This document shows positions 1-7,945 of a stretch of 64,000 bases of DNA, one piece after another. The notes under the pieces are model-generated. The model searched no databases. It saw only the letters and a program-made list of their open reading frames with translations, and was not told the origin of the DNA. Origin of the DNA: Paenibacillus sp. (GTDB taxonomy: Bacteria > Bacillota > Bacilli > Paenibacillales > Paenibacillaceae); the NCBI GenBank assembly GCA_023512345.1, contig JAILZT010000002.1, positions 496,001 through 560,000 on the forward strand, given 5' to 3'. Both the position numbers and the translations under genes were made by a program. Each line of letters opens with the position of its first letter. Position 1 is the stretch's first letter.

Positions 1-762
1 ATCAATTACGACTAACTGGCTGCCTTCGATCCGCTCATGAGCTTTTTGACCACTGATCTCGACAGGAACGATCGCATCGGCGTCACCATGGAGAATGAGC
101 GTTGGCAATTTAAACTTATCAAGGTCCGCCCGGAAATCGGTATAGCTGAATGCCGAGATGCAATCAAGCGTGCCTTTCGGCGACGCGAAAGCCGCAATAT
201 CGCGATTGTATAAGCGGAACGCTTCGTTTACCAAGTCAGTTCTATCCCCAGAGGCGAAGAAATTGGTTATGAACTCATCTAGGAATGCTAGACGATCCGC
301 CTTCACCCCGTCTTGAAATCCTTTAATAGTCGCATCGTCAAATCCGCCGTCCGGGTTATCCGATGATTTGTACAGGTACGGCGGGATAGCACCGGCAAAC
401 ACCGCTTTCGATACCCTCTCCGTTCCATAAGAACCGATGTAACGCGCTACTTCGCCTCCGCCCATGGAGAACCCGACCAATGTCACATCGTGAAGATCCA
501 GGTGCAAAATCAACATATGCAAATCCGCCGCGAACGTATCATAGTCGTATCCATTCCACGGCTGGGAAGACTGACCGAATCCACGACGATCATAAGTGAT
601 CACTCGATAACCAGCTTCTACTAGTGCAGGCACTTGCTTCTCCCAGGACCTTCCACTGAGCGGCCAACCATGAATCAGAACAACTGGCTTGCCCGTTCCG
701 ATATCCTCATAATGAAGCTCAATTGCAGTTCCATTCTCGTTTCCAACCGTAACCTTTGCCAT
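1..762 (-). CDS. Alpha/beta hydrolase, non-heme chloroperoxidase-like (3' end outside window)
   Basis: The protein begins MAKVTVGNENGTAIELHYED and stays open to base 1, so 254 residues are present and the C-terminus is cut. An HGWPLSG oxyanion-hole loop near residue 31, the run RRGFGQSSQPW and the nucleophile elbow GFSMGGGE (GxSxG) are those of the cofactor-free haloperoxidase/arylesterase branch of the alpha/beta hydrolases. HGDADAIVP near the end carries the likely catalytic Asp; the catalytic His would lie in the missing part. The family is usually about 275 residues, so some 20 are absent. The start is set by a GGAGGG ribosome site. Substrate unknown; a general esterase is as likely as a perhydrolase. 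Confidence 0.88.
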   Translation of the reverse strand, partial: MAKVTVGNENGTAIELHYEDIGTGKPVVLIHGWPLSGRSWEKQVPALVEAGYRVITYDRRGFGQSSQPWNGYDYDTFAADLHMLILHLDLHDVTLVGFSMGGGEVARYIGSYGTERVSKAVFAGAIPPYLYKSSDNPDGGFDDATIKGFQDGVKADRLAFLDEFITNFFASGDRTDLVNEAFRLYNRDIAAFASPKGTLDCISAFSYTDFRADLDKFKLPTLILHGDADAIVPVEISGQKAHERIEGSQLVVID

Positions 763-913
763 TTGTATATCCCTCCATTATTTGTTTTCCGCTTCCGTGG
801 GCTTCCACTATGTATGTTTTTCGATTAACACAGTGTTTTCTCTGGGTTGGTAATCGCCGTATTCTTTGACCTCCCCTTTCATTGTTAAATATAGCTAAAT
901 TTTTAACGATCAG

Positions 914-942
914 AATATAACAATTAATAGTCTAACTGTCAA
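914..942 (-). promoter_or_regulatory. SigA-type promoter of the alpha/beta hydrolase gene
   Basis: On the minus strand TTGACA (937-942) is followed by exactly 17 bases and TATATT (914-919). This is a near-consensus vegetative promoter, about 150 bases upstream of the hydrolase start. I saw no clear operator. The rest of the 763-1086 gap shows no gene. Confidence 0.65.
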
Positions 943-1086
943 CACCCCTAAAAAATGTATTTCTATAACGGCTATGCCTTTATCAAAGGAATATTCAATG
1001 GCTTAAACTTGTAATATGTAGCAATTTTAATCAAACATACCATTAAAATAATATTGTATATTTTTAATCAAAGGGAGGTGGTAAAC

Positions 1087-1965
1087 ATATATTACGACTT
1101 GATTCACAAGAGTATTGATTATATTGAGCAACATTTAGACGAGGACTTGAGCTTGGATATTATTTCGAACGAAGCTGGGTTTTCTAAGTTTCATTTCCAC
1201 CGGATCTTTCGAAAGTATGTCGGAAAGAGCGTTGCGGATTATATCCGCTCTCGTAGATTGAGTTGTGCAGCGAATCTTCTTCTATATACGGAGGAGCGCA
1301 TTCTTGATATTGCGTTACATTACGGGTTTGAGAGCCAGGAATCTTTCACGAGAGCTTTTAAAGCAGCATACGCTCTGCCACCAGCACAATATAGAGCGCA
1401 AATGAAACTATTCGTTCAAGAAAGAGAGGAAATCACAATGTCTGAAATCAAAGGTTGGCTAATCACAGGTACTACTCCAGACCAGTATAGAGCTGCGCTT
1501 GATACTCGAATATATAATAAGGGTAAAAAATCGGTTTGTTTTCAGTCAGTAGCTGGAGAAAAAATGGATCCCAACCATTTTGGAACCTTAATGCAACAAT
1601 TTCAGGCCGACAACTATTTGGGTAAACGGATGCGTTTTTCCGGGTTTGTTAGAACTGAAATGGTTACGGATTGGTGCGGCTTATGGATGCGTATTGATGA
1701 CAAATTACAAAACACATTAGGGTTTGACAATATGCAGAGCAGGAGCATCAAAGGGACCGTCGAGTGGAATTACTATGCCTGCGTCCTAGATATACCATTG
1801 GAAGCCGATTGTATCAGTATTGGAATCTTGTTGTCAGGTTCCGGAACGGTTTGGTTGGATGATTGCACTTTTGAAGAGGTAGGCAAGGACATCCCTGTTA
1901 CTGATTGCCGGGCAAGAACGGAAGTATTTCCATCTGAACCGCAAAATCTAAAGTTTGAGGCCTAG
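1087..1965 (+). CDS. AraC-family transcriptional regulator with non-AUG (ATA) start
   Basis: About 292 residues. Residues 1-100 form the two helix-turn-helix AraC DNA-binding domain (FSKFHFHRIFRKYVG, then DIALHYGFESQESFTRAFK), here at the N-terminus. The remaining ~180 residues look like a beta-rich ligand-binding domain (many Trp, Gly and short hydrophobic strands). A strong AAGGGAGG site (1071-1078) is followed 8 bases later by ATA at 1087, which would give (M)YYDLIHKSIDYIE, the usual beginning of this family. The only in-frame ATG (1054) lies upstream of the ribosome site and has none of its own; GTG at 1078 overlaps the site. The next gene, a membrane protein, follows at once and may be its partner. 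Confidence 0.8.
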   Translation: MYYDLIHKSIDYIEQHLDEDLSLDIISNEAGFSKFHFHRIFRKYVGKSVADYIRSRRLSCAANLLLYTEERILDIALHYGFESQESFTRAFKAAYALPPAQYRAQMKLFVQEREEITMSEIKGWLITGTTPDQYRAALDTRIYNKGKKSVCFQSVAGEKMDPNHFGTLMQQFQADNYLGKRMRFSGFVRTEMVTDWCGLWMRIDDKLQNTLGFDNMQSRSIKGTVEWNYYACVLDIPLEADCISIGILLSGSGTVWLDDCTFEEVGKDIPVTDCRARTEVFPSEPQNLKFEA

Positions 1966-2000
1966 TTGCTTTTAATGACGCTTTAAGGGAGGTGTTTATT

Positions 2001-2576
2001 ATTTTTTTCATACTTGGGGAAATTTTAAGGACAGCCATCAGATTTTTGACGGAATTATTCTCAGGGGGATTGGTCGGGTATTCGTATATTTGGTGTGCTG
2101 TCTTTATGCTGTTTATACTCATATATTCCTATCTGGAGGAGCGATCACTGTTCACTGCAAGTCGTTATTTCAAAAGAATCCTATTGGAGACTGCATCCCA
2201 TCTTGTAGGCTGGATAGCGGGCATTCTTATAGCACAATTATTTGTGCACATTATTGATCATGGAGTTTATCCAATAGGAGATCATTCTTTCTATAGTGTT
2301 GGCTTACTGATGCTGATCATTTACGATCTATCCGTAATTTTATCGCTGATCACCCAAAAACTTAACATTAAAAGAGATACAAGCGAAATAGGCTCTCTTA
2401 TCTTCGGTTCGGTTGCGGCGTATTCAATATTCCTAATCAGCGGGAAGTATTTACTACCTGACTTAACCCTATCGCAACCGTACCAAATCACTCTTTCTAT
2501 ATTAAGCGGCGTCTTTGCTCTGCTTTTCAAAATATCGCTAAGAAATGATTCCCCAGATCCGACACCGCGGCCTTAG
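2001..2576 (+). CDS. Small multi-pass membrane protein of unknown function, ATT start proposed
   Basis: About 191 residues with five or so hydrophobic segments (for example IWCAVFMLFILIYSYL, HLVGWIAGILIAQLFVHII, SVGLLMLIIYDLSVILSLI, IFGSVAAYSIFLISG and ITLSILSGVFALLFKISL) and a hydrophilic tail rich in Asp and Pro. I do not recognise the family. An AAGGGAGG site (1985-1992) is followed by TGTTTATTATT; the in-frame GTG at 1992 overlaps the site, so ATT at 1998 or 2001 is the plausible initiation point. It lies about 35 bases downstream of the AraC regulator and is probably co-transcribed with it. It converges on the spore-protein gene. Confidence 0.6.
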   Translation: MFFILGEILRTAIRFLTELFSGGLVGYSYIWCAVFMLFILIYSYLEERSLFTASRYFKRILLETASHLVGWIAGILIAQLFVHIIDHGVYPIGDHSFYSVGLLMLIIYDLSVILSLITQKLNIKRDTSEIGSLIFGSVAAYSIFLISGKYLLPDLTLSQPYQITLSILSGVFALLFKISLRNDSPDPTPRP

Positions 2577-2583
2577 TTGTTTT

Positions 2584-2874
2584 TTAGAGTTGATCCTTAT
2601 TCGCTAGTTGCTCTTTGGCGAGGCGGACCATTTCCCGAACCATGGATCCGCCTATTTTGCCGCCGATTTGACCGACAGATTCCGTAGTCAAACCCCCGTT
2701 ATCACCTGGCTGCAGGGGTACACCCAGCTCTTTAGCCACTTCATATTTCACATCATCCGGATGATTCGGATCTACGGCATAGCCTTCACGCTTCATGACC
2801 TCTGCTTTAAAGGCCTGCATCCCCTGTGCTACCCCTGGCACCGCATATTTTCTATTTCTTCTTGCCATCCTCAT
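2584..2874 (-). CDS. Small acid-soluble spore protein, alpha/beta type
   Basis: A 96-residue protein that coats and protects DNA in the dormant spore. The middle shows the family signature: FKAEVMKREG, the YEVAKELGV segment, and GGLTTESVGQIGGKIGGSMV, which contains the glycine-rich region and the site usually cut by the germination protease (the T-E-S/E-x-x-G area). Start choice is between ATG 2874 and ATG 2868; a GAGGAGA site precedes both. Family members are normally 60-90 residues, so this is slightly long because of a basic N-terminus. Expression is expected in the forespore (SigG), but I could not read a convincing SigG promoter. Confidence 0.93.
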   Translation of the reverse strand: MRMARRNRKYAVPGVAQGMQAFKAEVMKREGYAVDPNHPDDVKYEVAKELGVPLQPGDNGGLTTESVGQIGGKIGGSMVREMVRLAKEQLANKDQL

Positions 2875-3006
2875 GCACTCTCCTCTGATGATTTTCTTTT
2901 AACATTCCCTGGGGAACGCCCTTTCATTCCTCATACAGTTATTGATATAATTCCACATGAAGCATACTCAAAACACTATGAAAGTGATTATGAAGGAGAT
3001 ACAGCT

Positions 3007-4035
3007 ATGTTTGAGTTGACGCATGATCAGGCCCAACATATTGTTAATCGAATGATGAAGGATATTCCATATAATATTAATATCATGGATCCGACAGGTA
3101 TCATTATCGGGAGTGGAAATAAAGAAAGAATAGGTACGCTGCATCATGGTGCGGTGAAAGCTATAAAACTAAGGAAAGTGGTGGAAATTAGTAAGGATGA
3201 GGAGTTCGTAAAGAAAGGAATTAACTTACCGATCGAATTGAATGGAAATATTGTCGGGGTGGTAGGAATCAGCGGCGAAGTTAAGGAAACGAGGCCCTTC
3301 GGAAACCTTGTAAAATCAGCTGTTATTTTGTTAATTGACCAAAGCATTGCGCTCGAAAAGGAAAATCTGAAAAATAACTTAAAGCATGAGTTTTTTAGCT
3401 TAATTATTAATTCGGACACCACTTACACCAAAGAATTAATGAATCAGGCATTGATCTATGATATTCATTTAACAAAACCCTCTCAAGTTATCTATGTGGA
3501 ATCTCCTAATGAGATTGTTGAGGATATCACTAAGAGCTTATCATCTTTTAAAATGACCAAATTCTCGGCATGCATAGTCGTTCAGGAGGCAGATAGGATT
3601 GAGGCCCTGCAACAAGTAATTAAAAGTCAGCATCCGGATGCTCTCATTGCCATCAGTAAGATGAATGATTCGATTTCTGACGGACTTTTGCAGGCCAAAT
3701 CAGCTATGCGTGTATTGAAGGGGTTTTTTTCAAACGAAACAACGATCTCCTATTCAAAATGTGAGTTCATCGCTGATATGGCTAAATTCCATAAGAATGA
3801 TGCTAAGGCAGAACGGCTGGCCCATTTACTCGAAAAAAATGACGAATTGATAAAGACACTTCAGGTTTATCTCAACTGTAACCTAAACGCCAATGAAACT
3901 GCCAATAGGCTCATGATCCACAGGAATACACTAAACTATAGATTAAACAAAATTCAGACGATTACAGACAAAGATCCTAAAAATATTCTGGAATTGGTAG
4001 AATTAATGTTTATGTTAATTAATCGAGTCATATAA
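3007..4035 (+). CDS. cdaR: CdaR-type sugar-diacid/glycerate regulator
   Basis: A 342-residue activator. Residues 1-130 match the putative sugar-diacid recognition domain (start MFELTHDQAQHIVNRMM, then NINIMDPTGIIIGSGN and a PIELNGNIVGVVGISG strand-turn-strand). Residues about 285-342 form the PucR/CdaR C-terminal helix-turn-helix (LNANETANRLMIHRNTLNYR). A GAAGGAGA site eight bases upstream sets the start at 3007; an in-frame extension further upstream overlaps the spore gene and has no support. CdaR proteins sense glycerate, glucarate or galactarate and activate the genes for their use. That fits the adjacent glycerate kinase and GntP permease genes, which converge on it across a shared terminator. 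Confidence 0.9.
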   Translation: MFELTHDQAQHIVNRMMKDIPYNINIMDPTGIIIGSGNKERIGTLHHGAVKAIKLRKVVEISKDEEFVKKGINLPIELNGNIVGVVGISGEVKETRPFGNLVKSAVILLIDQSIALEKENLKNNLKHEFFSLIINSDTTYTKELMNQALIYDIHLTKPSQVIYVESPNEIVEDITKSLSSFKMTKFSACIVVQEADRIEALQQVIKSQHPDALIAISKMNDSISDGLLQAKSAMRVLKGFFSNETTISYSKCEFIADMAKFHKNDAKAERLAHLLEKNDELIKTLQVYLNCNLNANETANRLMIHRNTLNYRLNKIQTITDKDPKNILELVELMFMLINRVI

Positions 4036-4037
4036 AA

Positions 4038-4067
4038 AGGATGCCCCTATGACTTTTGGGACATCCT
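4038..4067 (-). terminator. Terminator of the permease/glycerate kinase operon
   Basis: An inverted repeat (9 of 10 pairs, arms 4038-4047 and 4058-4067) is followed on the minus strand by CTTTTTATA. It sits between the converging cdaR and glycerate kinase genes. Confidence 0.75.
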
Positions 4068-4076
4068 CGTCAAATC

Positions 4077-5213
4077 TTATTTTAACAATCTAGCAATGCT
4101 TTCAGATGTACGGGCAACGTTTTCCTTACCTTGCGCCAGTAAGGTCTCAATATCTGCAGCTCCAGGAACAATTCCAAATATGGCATCAAAACCTTCATCG
4201 TACAAGGTCTCTATATCTTTGCCCACATATCCTGCCAAGGCAATCACCTTCATGCTGCTGTTAACCTCTTTAGCTGCCTGAGCAACTCCGAAAGGCGCTT
4301 TGCCAAATTTCGTCTGAAAATCGATGCCCCCTTCTCCTGTAAAGCAGTAATCCGCCTTCTTCAGTTTTTCTTTCAAACCTGTATATTCGATAACAATTTC
4401 AATTCCCTTTTTCATAGAGGAGTTAGTGAAAGCAATCAGTCCAGCCCCAAGGCCACCTGCCCCACCTGCACCAGGAACATTGAGAATTTCGATGCCTAGC
4501 TGCTGTTTTACAACATTACTATAGTGTCTTAAATTATCATCCAAAAGTGTAACCATCTCGGGAGTAGCACCCTTTTGCGGACCAAAAACAACAGATGCGC
4601 CCCGTTCTCCGCACAATGGATTAGTTACATCCGATGCTACCAAAATATTAATATTTTTTAATTGTGGAAGTACATCCGTAGAATCGATTTTATCCAACAC
4701 ACCTAGGAACCCACCGCCCAGCCGCAGTTCATCCCCGTGTTTGTCCAGGAATTTGTATCCCAGTGCTTTTGCCATTCCAGTCCCACCATCATTGGTAGCA
4801 CTTCCGCCAATCCCTAGAATGATATCCGTAATGCCCTTTTCAATACAATCCTTGATTAATTCACCTGTCCCTAAAGTGGTCGTAATTAAAGGGTTTTTAG
4901 TTTCTTTCGTAACATGGTGAATCCCACTGGCCGATGCCATTTCAATCACGCCTGTTTTGCCGTCTCCCAAAATCCCATAATGGGCGAGAACCGGAGTACC
5001 AAGAGGCCCGGTCACTTCTTTTTCTATCAAGATACCCCCTGTTGCATCCACCAATGACTGGACGGTTCCTTCTCCTCCATCAGCCATAGGTACATGAATG
5101 CATTCCGCGTCTGGAATAGCTCTTTTTATGCCAATTTCCATGGCTTCGCATACTTCCTTTGCTGTCATGCTTTCTTTAAATGAATCAGGTGCGAGCAGAA
5201 ATATTTTCCCCAT
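4077..5213 (-). CDS. glxK: Glycerate kinase
   Basis: A 378-residue cytoplasmic kinase of the GarK/GlxK family that phosphorylates D-glycerate to 2-phosphoglycerate with ATP. The N-terminus LLAPDSFKESMTAKEV is the family hallmark, followed by MADGGEGTVQSLV, the GIGGSATNDGGTGMA loop (about residues 135-150) and GPQKGATPE. C-terminally it has FTGEGGIDFQTKFGKAPFGV. Full length for the family. It lies 19 bases downstream of the GntP permease gene on the same strand, so the two form an operon: uptake of glycerate or a similar acid, then entry into glycolysis. Its neighbour cdaR is the expected activator. It could act on 2-glycerate arising from glucarate catabolism. Confidence 0.95.
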   Translation of the reverse strand: MGKIFLLAPDSFKESMTAKEVCEAMEIGIKRAIPDAECIHVPMADGGEGTVQSLVDATGGILIEKEVTGPLGTPVLAHYGILGDGKTGVIEMASASGIHHVTKETKNPLITTTLGTGELIKDCIEKGITDIILGIGGSATNDGGTGMAKALGYKFLDKHGDELRLGGGFLGVLDKIDSTDVLPQLKNINILVASDVTNPLCGERGASVVFGPQKGATPEMVTLLDDNLRHYSNVVKQQLGIEILNVPGAGGAGGLGAGLIAFTNSSMKKGIEIVIEYTGLKEKLKKADYCFTGEGGIDFQTKFGKAPFGVAQAAKEVNSSMKVIALAGYVGKDIETLYDEGFDAIFGIVPGAADIETLLAQGKENVARTSESIARLLK

Positions 5214-5232
5214 GAATTATTCTCCATTCCTT

Positions 5233-6534
5233 TTATAAGATAATTCCGTAAAGTACTATTGCTACAATAGACATCGTTATACCGACCATACTTTCAAACA
5301 TTACAACCTTCATTCTATCTTTCATGCTCATGCCCATGGCATTACGTGTAACGTGGAAGTACGTTCCATGTGGCAAGTGGTCGATTACCGTAGCCCCCGT
5401 ATGGGTCATCACTGCAGCCGATAGAGGTGCTACACCTGTATTTAATATCGCATTTGAGAATGAACCTGTTGCCAAAATGACACCTGTTGAAGTGGAAGCT
5501 GTTGCTGCTGCCATTAACACGCCTGCTATGGGTGCAAGGAACATTCCGGAAATACCCGAGGTTTGCACAAGAGCAACAACTTCTGTAGGCAGGGTTGATG
5601 CAGTAATCAATCCGCCAATGGCACCTGCACCAATGATGATCAAAATTGTCGGTGTCATTCGATTTAAACCCGCCGTGCAATAATCCAATATTTGTTTTGT
5701 CTTACCTAGTGCCAAGGAGCCCACTATACCGGCAAATGGCAGGATGAATAAGGAGTCAATTTTTAAAGCTTCAAGGAAATCAATGCCTAACATCGCACCA
5801 ATCGGACTAATCATCAGTAGAACAATAGCAATGATCGGAGCTACTAGAGCTTTAGATAAAGGCGGAAGATTCGCAGAACTGGCCTTTTCCAATTCGGCGG
5901 CCTCAGCATCTGTTACTTTGGTGCCTTTATACTTAATTAAGGATGCGATAATAACCGCCACAGCTAGTCCAAAAAGAGCAGGAACTAATCCGCCAAGCAT
6001 TACTTGGTTAACATCGAGTTCGAATCCACCTGCTGCTGCGATCGTATTCGGGTTAGGCGAGATAATGTTACCCGCTTTTCCTCCGCCAGATAAAGCTACT
6101 AGCAAGGCAATCTTGGAATATCCCATTTTGTGGCCGACAGACAACGCGATGGGTGCAACAATCAATACAGCAACTGGAATGAATACACCTACCGCTGTGA
6201 TAATCATGGTAGCTAAGGCTAGCGACAACATAGCTTTCGTTCCACCAAGTTTATCAACAATAACTTTCGCAATGGTTCCCGCTGATCCAGATTCCATCAT
6301 CACGCCAGCGAAAACACCTGCAGCGATAATACGAATAACTGTACCTTGAACACTTTGTGTTCCAGAAATCAAGATTTTAATTACCTCTGAAAAATTTGCC
6401 CCACCAATAAATCCTCCGACAATTGCTCCCAGAATCAGTGCATAAGTGGGTGCTAGTTTAAACAAAATCAATATAATTGCCAGTGCCAGTCCGGCTAAAG
6501 CGCCAATCCAGCTAATATCTAATGCTGCTGCCAT
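5233..6534 (-). CDS. gntP: GntP-family gluconate/glycerate:H+ permease
   Basis: A 433-residue polytopic membrane protein with about 12 hydrophobic segments. The start LAGLALAIILILFKLAPTYA, the GGGKAGNIISPNPNTIAAAGGF loop region (about residues 150-170) and the C-terminal HTGATVIDHLPHGTYFHVTRNAM stretch identify the GntP/ion-transporter superfamily. A GGAGGATTTGAG ribosome site precedes ATG. The direct neighbour is a glycerate kinase, so glycerate is a more likely substrate than gluconate; this is inference. Transcribed first in a two-gene operon from a TATAAT promoter about 140 bases upstream. Confidence 0.93.
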   Translation of the reverse strand: MAAALDISWIGALAGLALAIILILFKLAPTYALILGAIVGGFIGGANFSEVIKILISGTQSVQGTVIRIIAAGVFAGVMMESGSAGTIAKVIVDKLGGTKAMLSLALATMIITAVGVFIPVAVLIVAPIALSVGHKMGYSKIALLVALSGGGKAGNIISPNPNTIAAAGGFELDVNQVMLGGLVPALFGLAVAVIIASLIKYKGTKVTDAEAAELEKASSANLPPLSKALVAPIIAIVLLMISPIGAMLGIDFLEALKIDSLFILPFAGIVGSLALGKTKQILDYCTAGLNRMTPTILIIIGAGAIGGLITASTLPTEVVALVQTSGISGMFLAPIAGVLMAAATASTSTGVILATGSFSNAILNTGVAPLSAAVMTHTGATVIDHLPHGTYFHVTRNAMGMSMKDRMKVVMFESMVGITMSIVAIVLYGIIL

Positions 6535-6675
6535 CTCAAATCCTCCTCAGGATGATTTTGAACTTTTTTAATTTGTAGAATTTTTCACAATATCAAGTGT
6601 TATTGATCTGCTTTTAAATGGTGACCCCTTTCTAGTTGTCCTAAAACTTATTCGCTGCGCGTTGAATACGTTTTC

Positions 6676-6704
6676 ATTATATTTGGAGCCTCAACTTTTA
6701 ACAA
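6676..6704 (-). promoter_or_regulatory. SigA-type promoter of the gntP-glxK operon
   Basis: On the minus strand TTGTTA (6699-6704), a 17-base spacer and a perfect TATAAT (6676-6681). The weak -35 fits an activated promoter. The palindrome at 6728-6739 lies just upstream of the -35, where an activator would bind. Confidence 0.65.
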
Positions 6705-6727
6705 TTGATATTCCAATGAATATTATT

Positions 6728-6739
6728 GTGCATATGCAC
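6728..6739. promoter_or_regulatory. Palindromic operator candidate GTGCATATGCAC
   Basis: A perfect 12-bp palindrome. The 11-base core TGTGCATATGC recurs at 6918-6928, close to the start point of the divergent kinase gene. Candidate binding site for the CdaR-type regulator; unproven. Confidence 0.5.
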
Positions 6740-6877
6740 TAAGGAAAACGAGATTAATAGAAGATCAAATGAGAAACATCGTAATGGCAAGTGATAGACA
6801 TAGAATGACCTACAATTAACGAATTTAATCAAAGAGACCTAAATGCATATATTTTGTGACCTTTAACTATACAGTAA

Positions 6878-6906
6878 TTAACATCAAATGGGATAATGAA
6901 TATAAC
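6878..6906 (+). promoter_or_regulatory. SigA-type promoter of the APH-like kinase gene
   Basis: TTAACA (6878-6883), 17 bases and TATAAC (6901-6906), five of six consensus bases in both boxes. The expected start point is near 6913. A second copy of TGTGCATATGC (6918-6928) lies at about +5 to +15, where a bound protein would block transcription. Otherwise the 6535-6964 intergenic region holds no gene. Confidence 0.6.
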
Positions 6907-6964
6907 TTAATATTTGGTGTGCATATGCTCAATATCTGATACGCCGAAAAGGGGAACACAATAT

Positions 6965-7903
6965 ATGGAATATAATAATCTTATCAATGATATCAACCGC
7001 TCATATCAAATTAATATTGAGCATATCGAACTTCATCGGGATATGATCGGTAAGGTTTATTTTTTACAGAGTCGGGATAAAAGGTACGTGTTCAAAAAAT
7101 ACCGCAGCTTTAAAACGAACGATGCATTGCAGACCGTCCGCATCCTTGATTATTTAAAAGAAAATTCATATCCAGCGGTTTCTGTTGTTCGGACCACCCA
7201 AAATGAGAGCCATATCATTCTCGGTTATCATGATGATTGCTGTGCAGGAATTTTATACAATTATGTTGAAGGAGCCATGCCGGACGGTAAGATCGAGGCA
7301 GAAAGCATTGGAAAACAGCTCGGGGAACTTCATAATTTAATGGAAATATATCCTCATAAGCTTATCCACAGAACGAAAACGGATTACATCGACGATTATA
7401 TCTCTATTATGCGAGAATTGGATTTTCATTCAGGAAAAACCCTTGCCCTCGTAGAGTATGGCAATGAATTATGGGAACGCATAACAAAACTTCCCAGAAG
7501 CTTTTGTCACGGTGACCTTCACACGGGAAATATGATCAGAAGCCAAAGCGGAGAGTATGTACTCTTTGATTTTGACGACTCTTCAGGTGATTATCCGAGT
7601 ATGGATGTTGCATACATGTGTGACGATACCAACTTTAATCACTTACATGAATCGATGTATGATAAAACCATGCGTTTGTACGAACGCTTTTCTTCGGGAT
7701 ATAGTAAAGTGCGTACACTGAGCGATAATGAGTCTTTTGCAATTTTCGATTTTATTGCGATAAGGCATTTTCAAATCATCTCAAGAATAGTGCGATGTCA
7801 AGGTTTGCAATCTGTGTCGAAAGAATTTTTCGATGAACAGTATGATTGGCTTATGAAGTGGCAGAAACTTTGCATAAAAAAAAGGAGATCCCCCTTATCA
7901 TGA
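6965..7903 (+). CDS. Aminoglycoside phosphotransferase (APH)-family small-molecule kinase
   Basis: A 312-residue kinase-fold protein. CHGDLHTGNM (residues 181-190) is the catalytic Brenner motif with Asp184 and Asn189, and LFDFDDSS (200-207) supplies the metal-binding Asp. YVFKKY near residue 42 is a likely ATP-binding Lys. The protein phosphorylates a small hydroxyl-bearing substrate; the sequence does not tell which. Members include choline, homoserine, fructosamine and antibiotic kinases. The start follows AAAAGGGG. The gene is divergent from gntP, and both promoters carry the same palindrome core, which hints at a role in sugar-acid metabolism rather than drug resistance. The last codons run into a terminator stem. 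Confidence 0.8.
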   Translation: MEYNNLINDINRSYQINIEHIELHRDMIGKVYFLQSRDKRYVFKKYRSFKTNDALQTVRILDYLKENSYPAVSVVRTTQNESHIILGYHDDCCAGILYNYVEGAMPDGKIEAESIGKQLGELHNLMEIYPHKLIHRTKTDYIDDYISIMRELDFHSGKTLALVEYGNELWERITKLPRSFCHGDLHTGNMIRSQSGEYVLFDFDDSSGDYPSMDVAYMCDDTNFNHLHESMYDKTMRLYERFSSGYSKVRTLSDNESFAIFDFIAIRHFQIISRIVRCQGLQSVSKEFFDEQYDWLMKWQKLCIKKRRSPLS

Positions 7904-7921
7904 TGATCGGGAGATCTCCTT
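7882..7921 (-). terminator. Terminator of the SLH beta-lactamase-fold gene
   Basis: Perfect 9-bp arms (7882-7890 and 7913-7921). On the minus strand the stem is followed by a run of eight T. It overlaps the last codons of the converging kinase gene. Confidence 0.75.
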
Positions 7922-7945
7922 ATTCCTATCAGACTGGAAGTACCT

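Noticed and set aside
2608..3006. In-frame N-terminal extension of the CdaR gene by 133 codons
   Set aside because: It lies antisense to the spore-protein gene, has no ribosome site, and CdaR proteins begin at MFELTHDQAQ.
5744..6349. 201-codon plus-strand frame over the GntP permease gene
   Set aside because: Antisense shadow of a membrane-protein gene; no initiation signal.
6965..7903. Aminoglycoside resistance gene
   Set aside because: The kinase fold is shared by many metabolic kinases; context beside glycerate genes and lack of a close match to known resistance enzymes argue against it.
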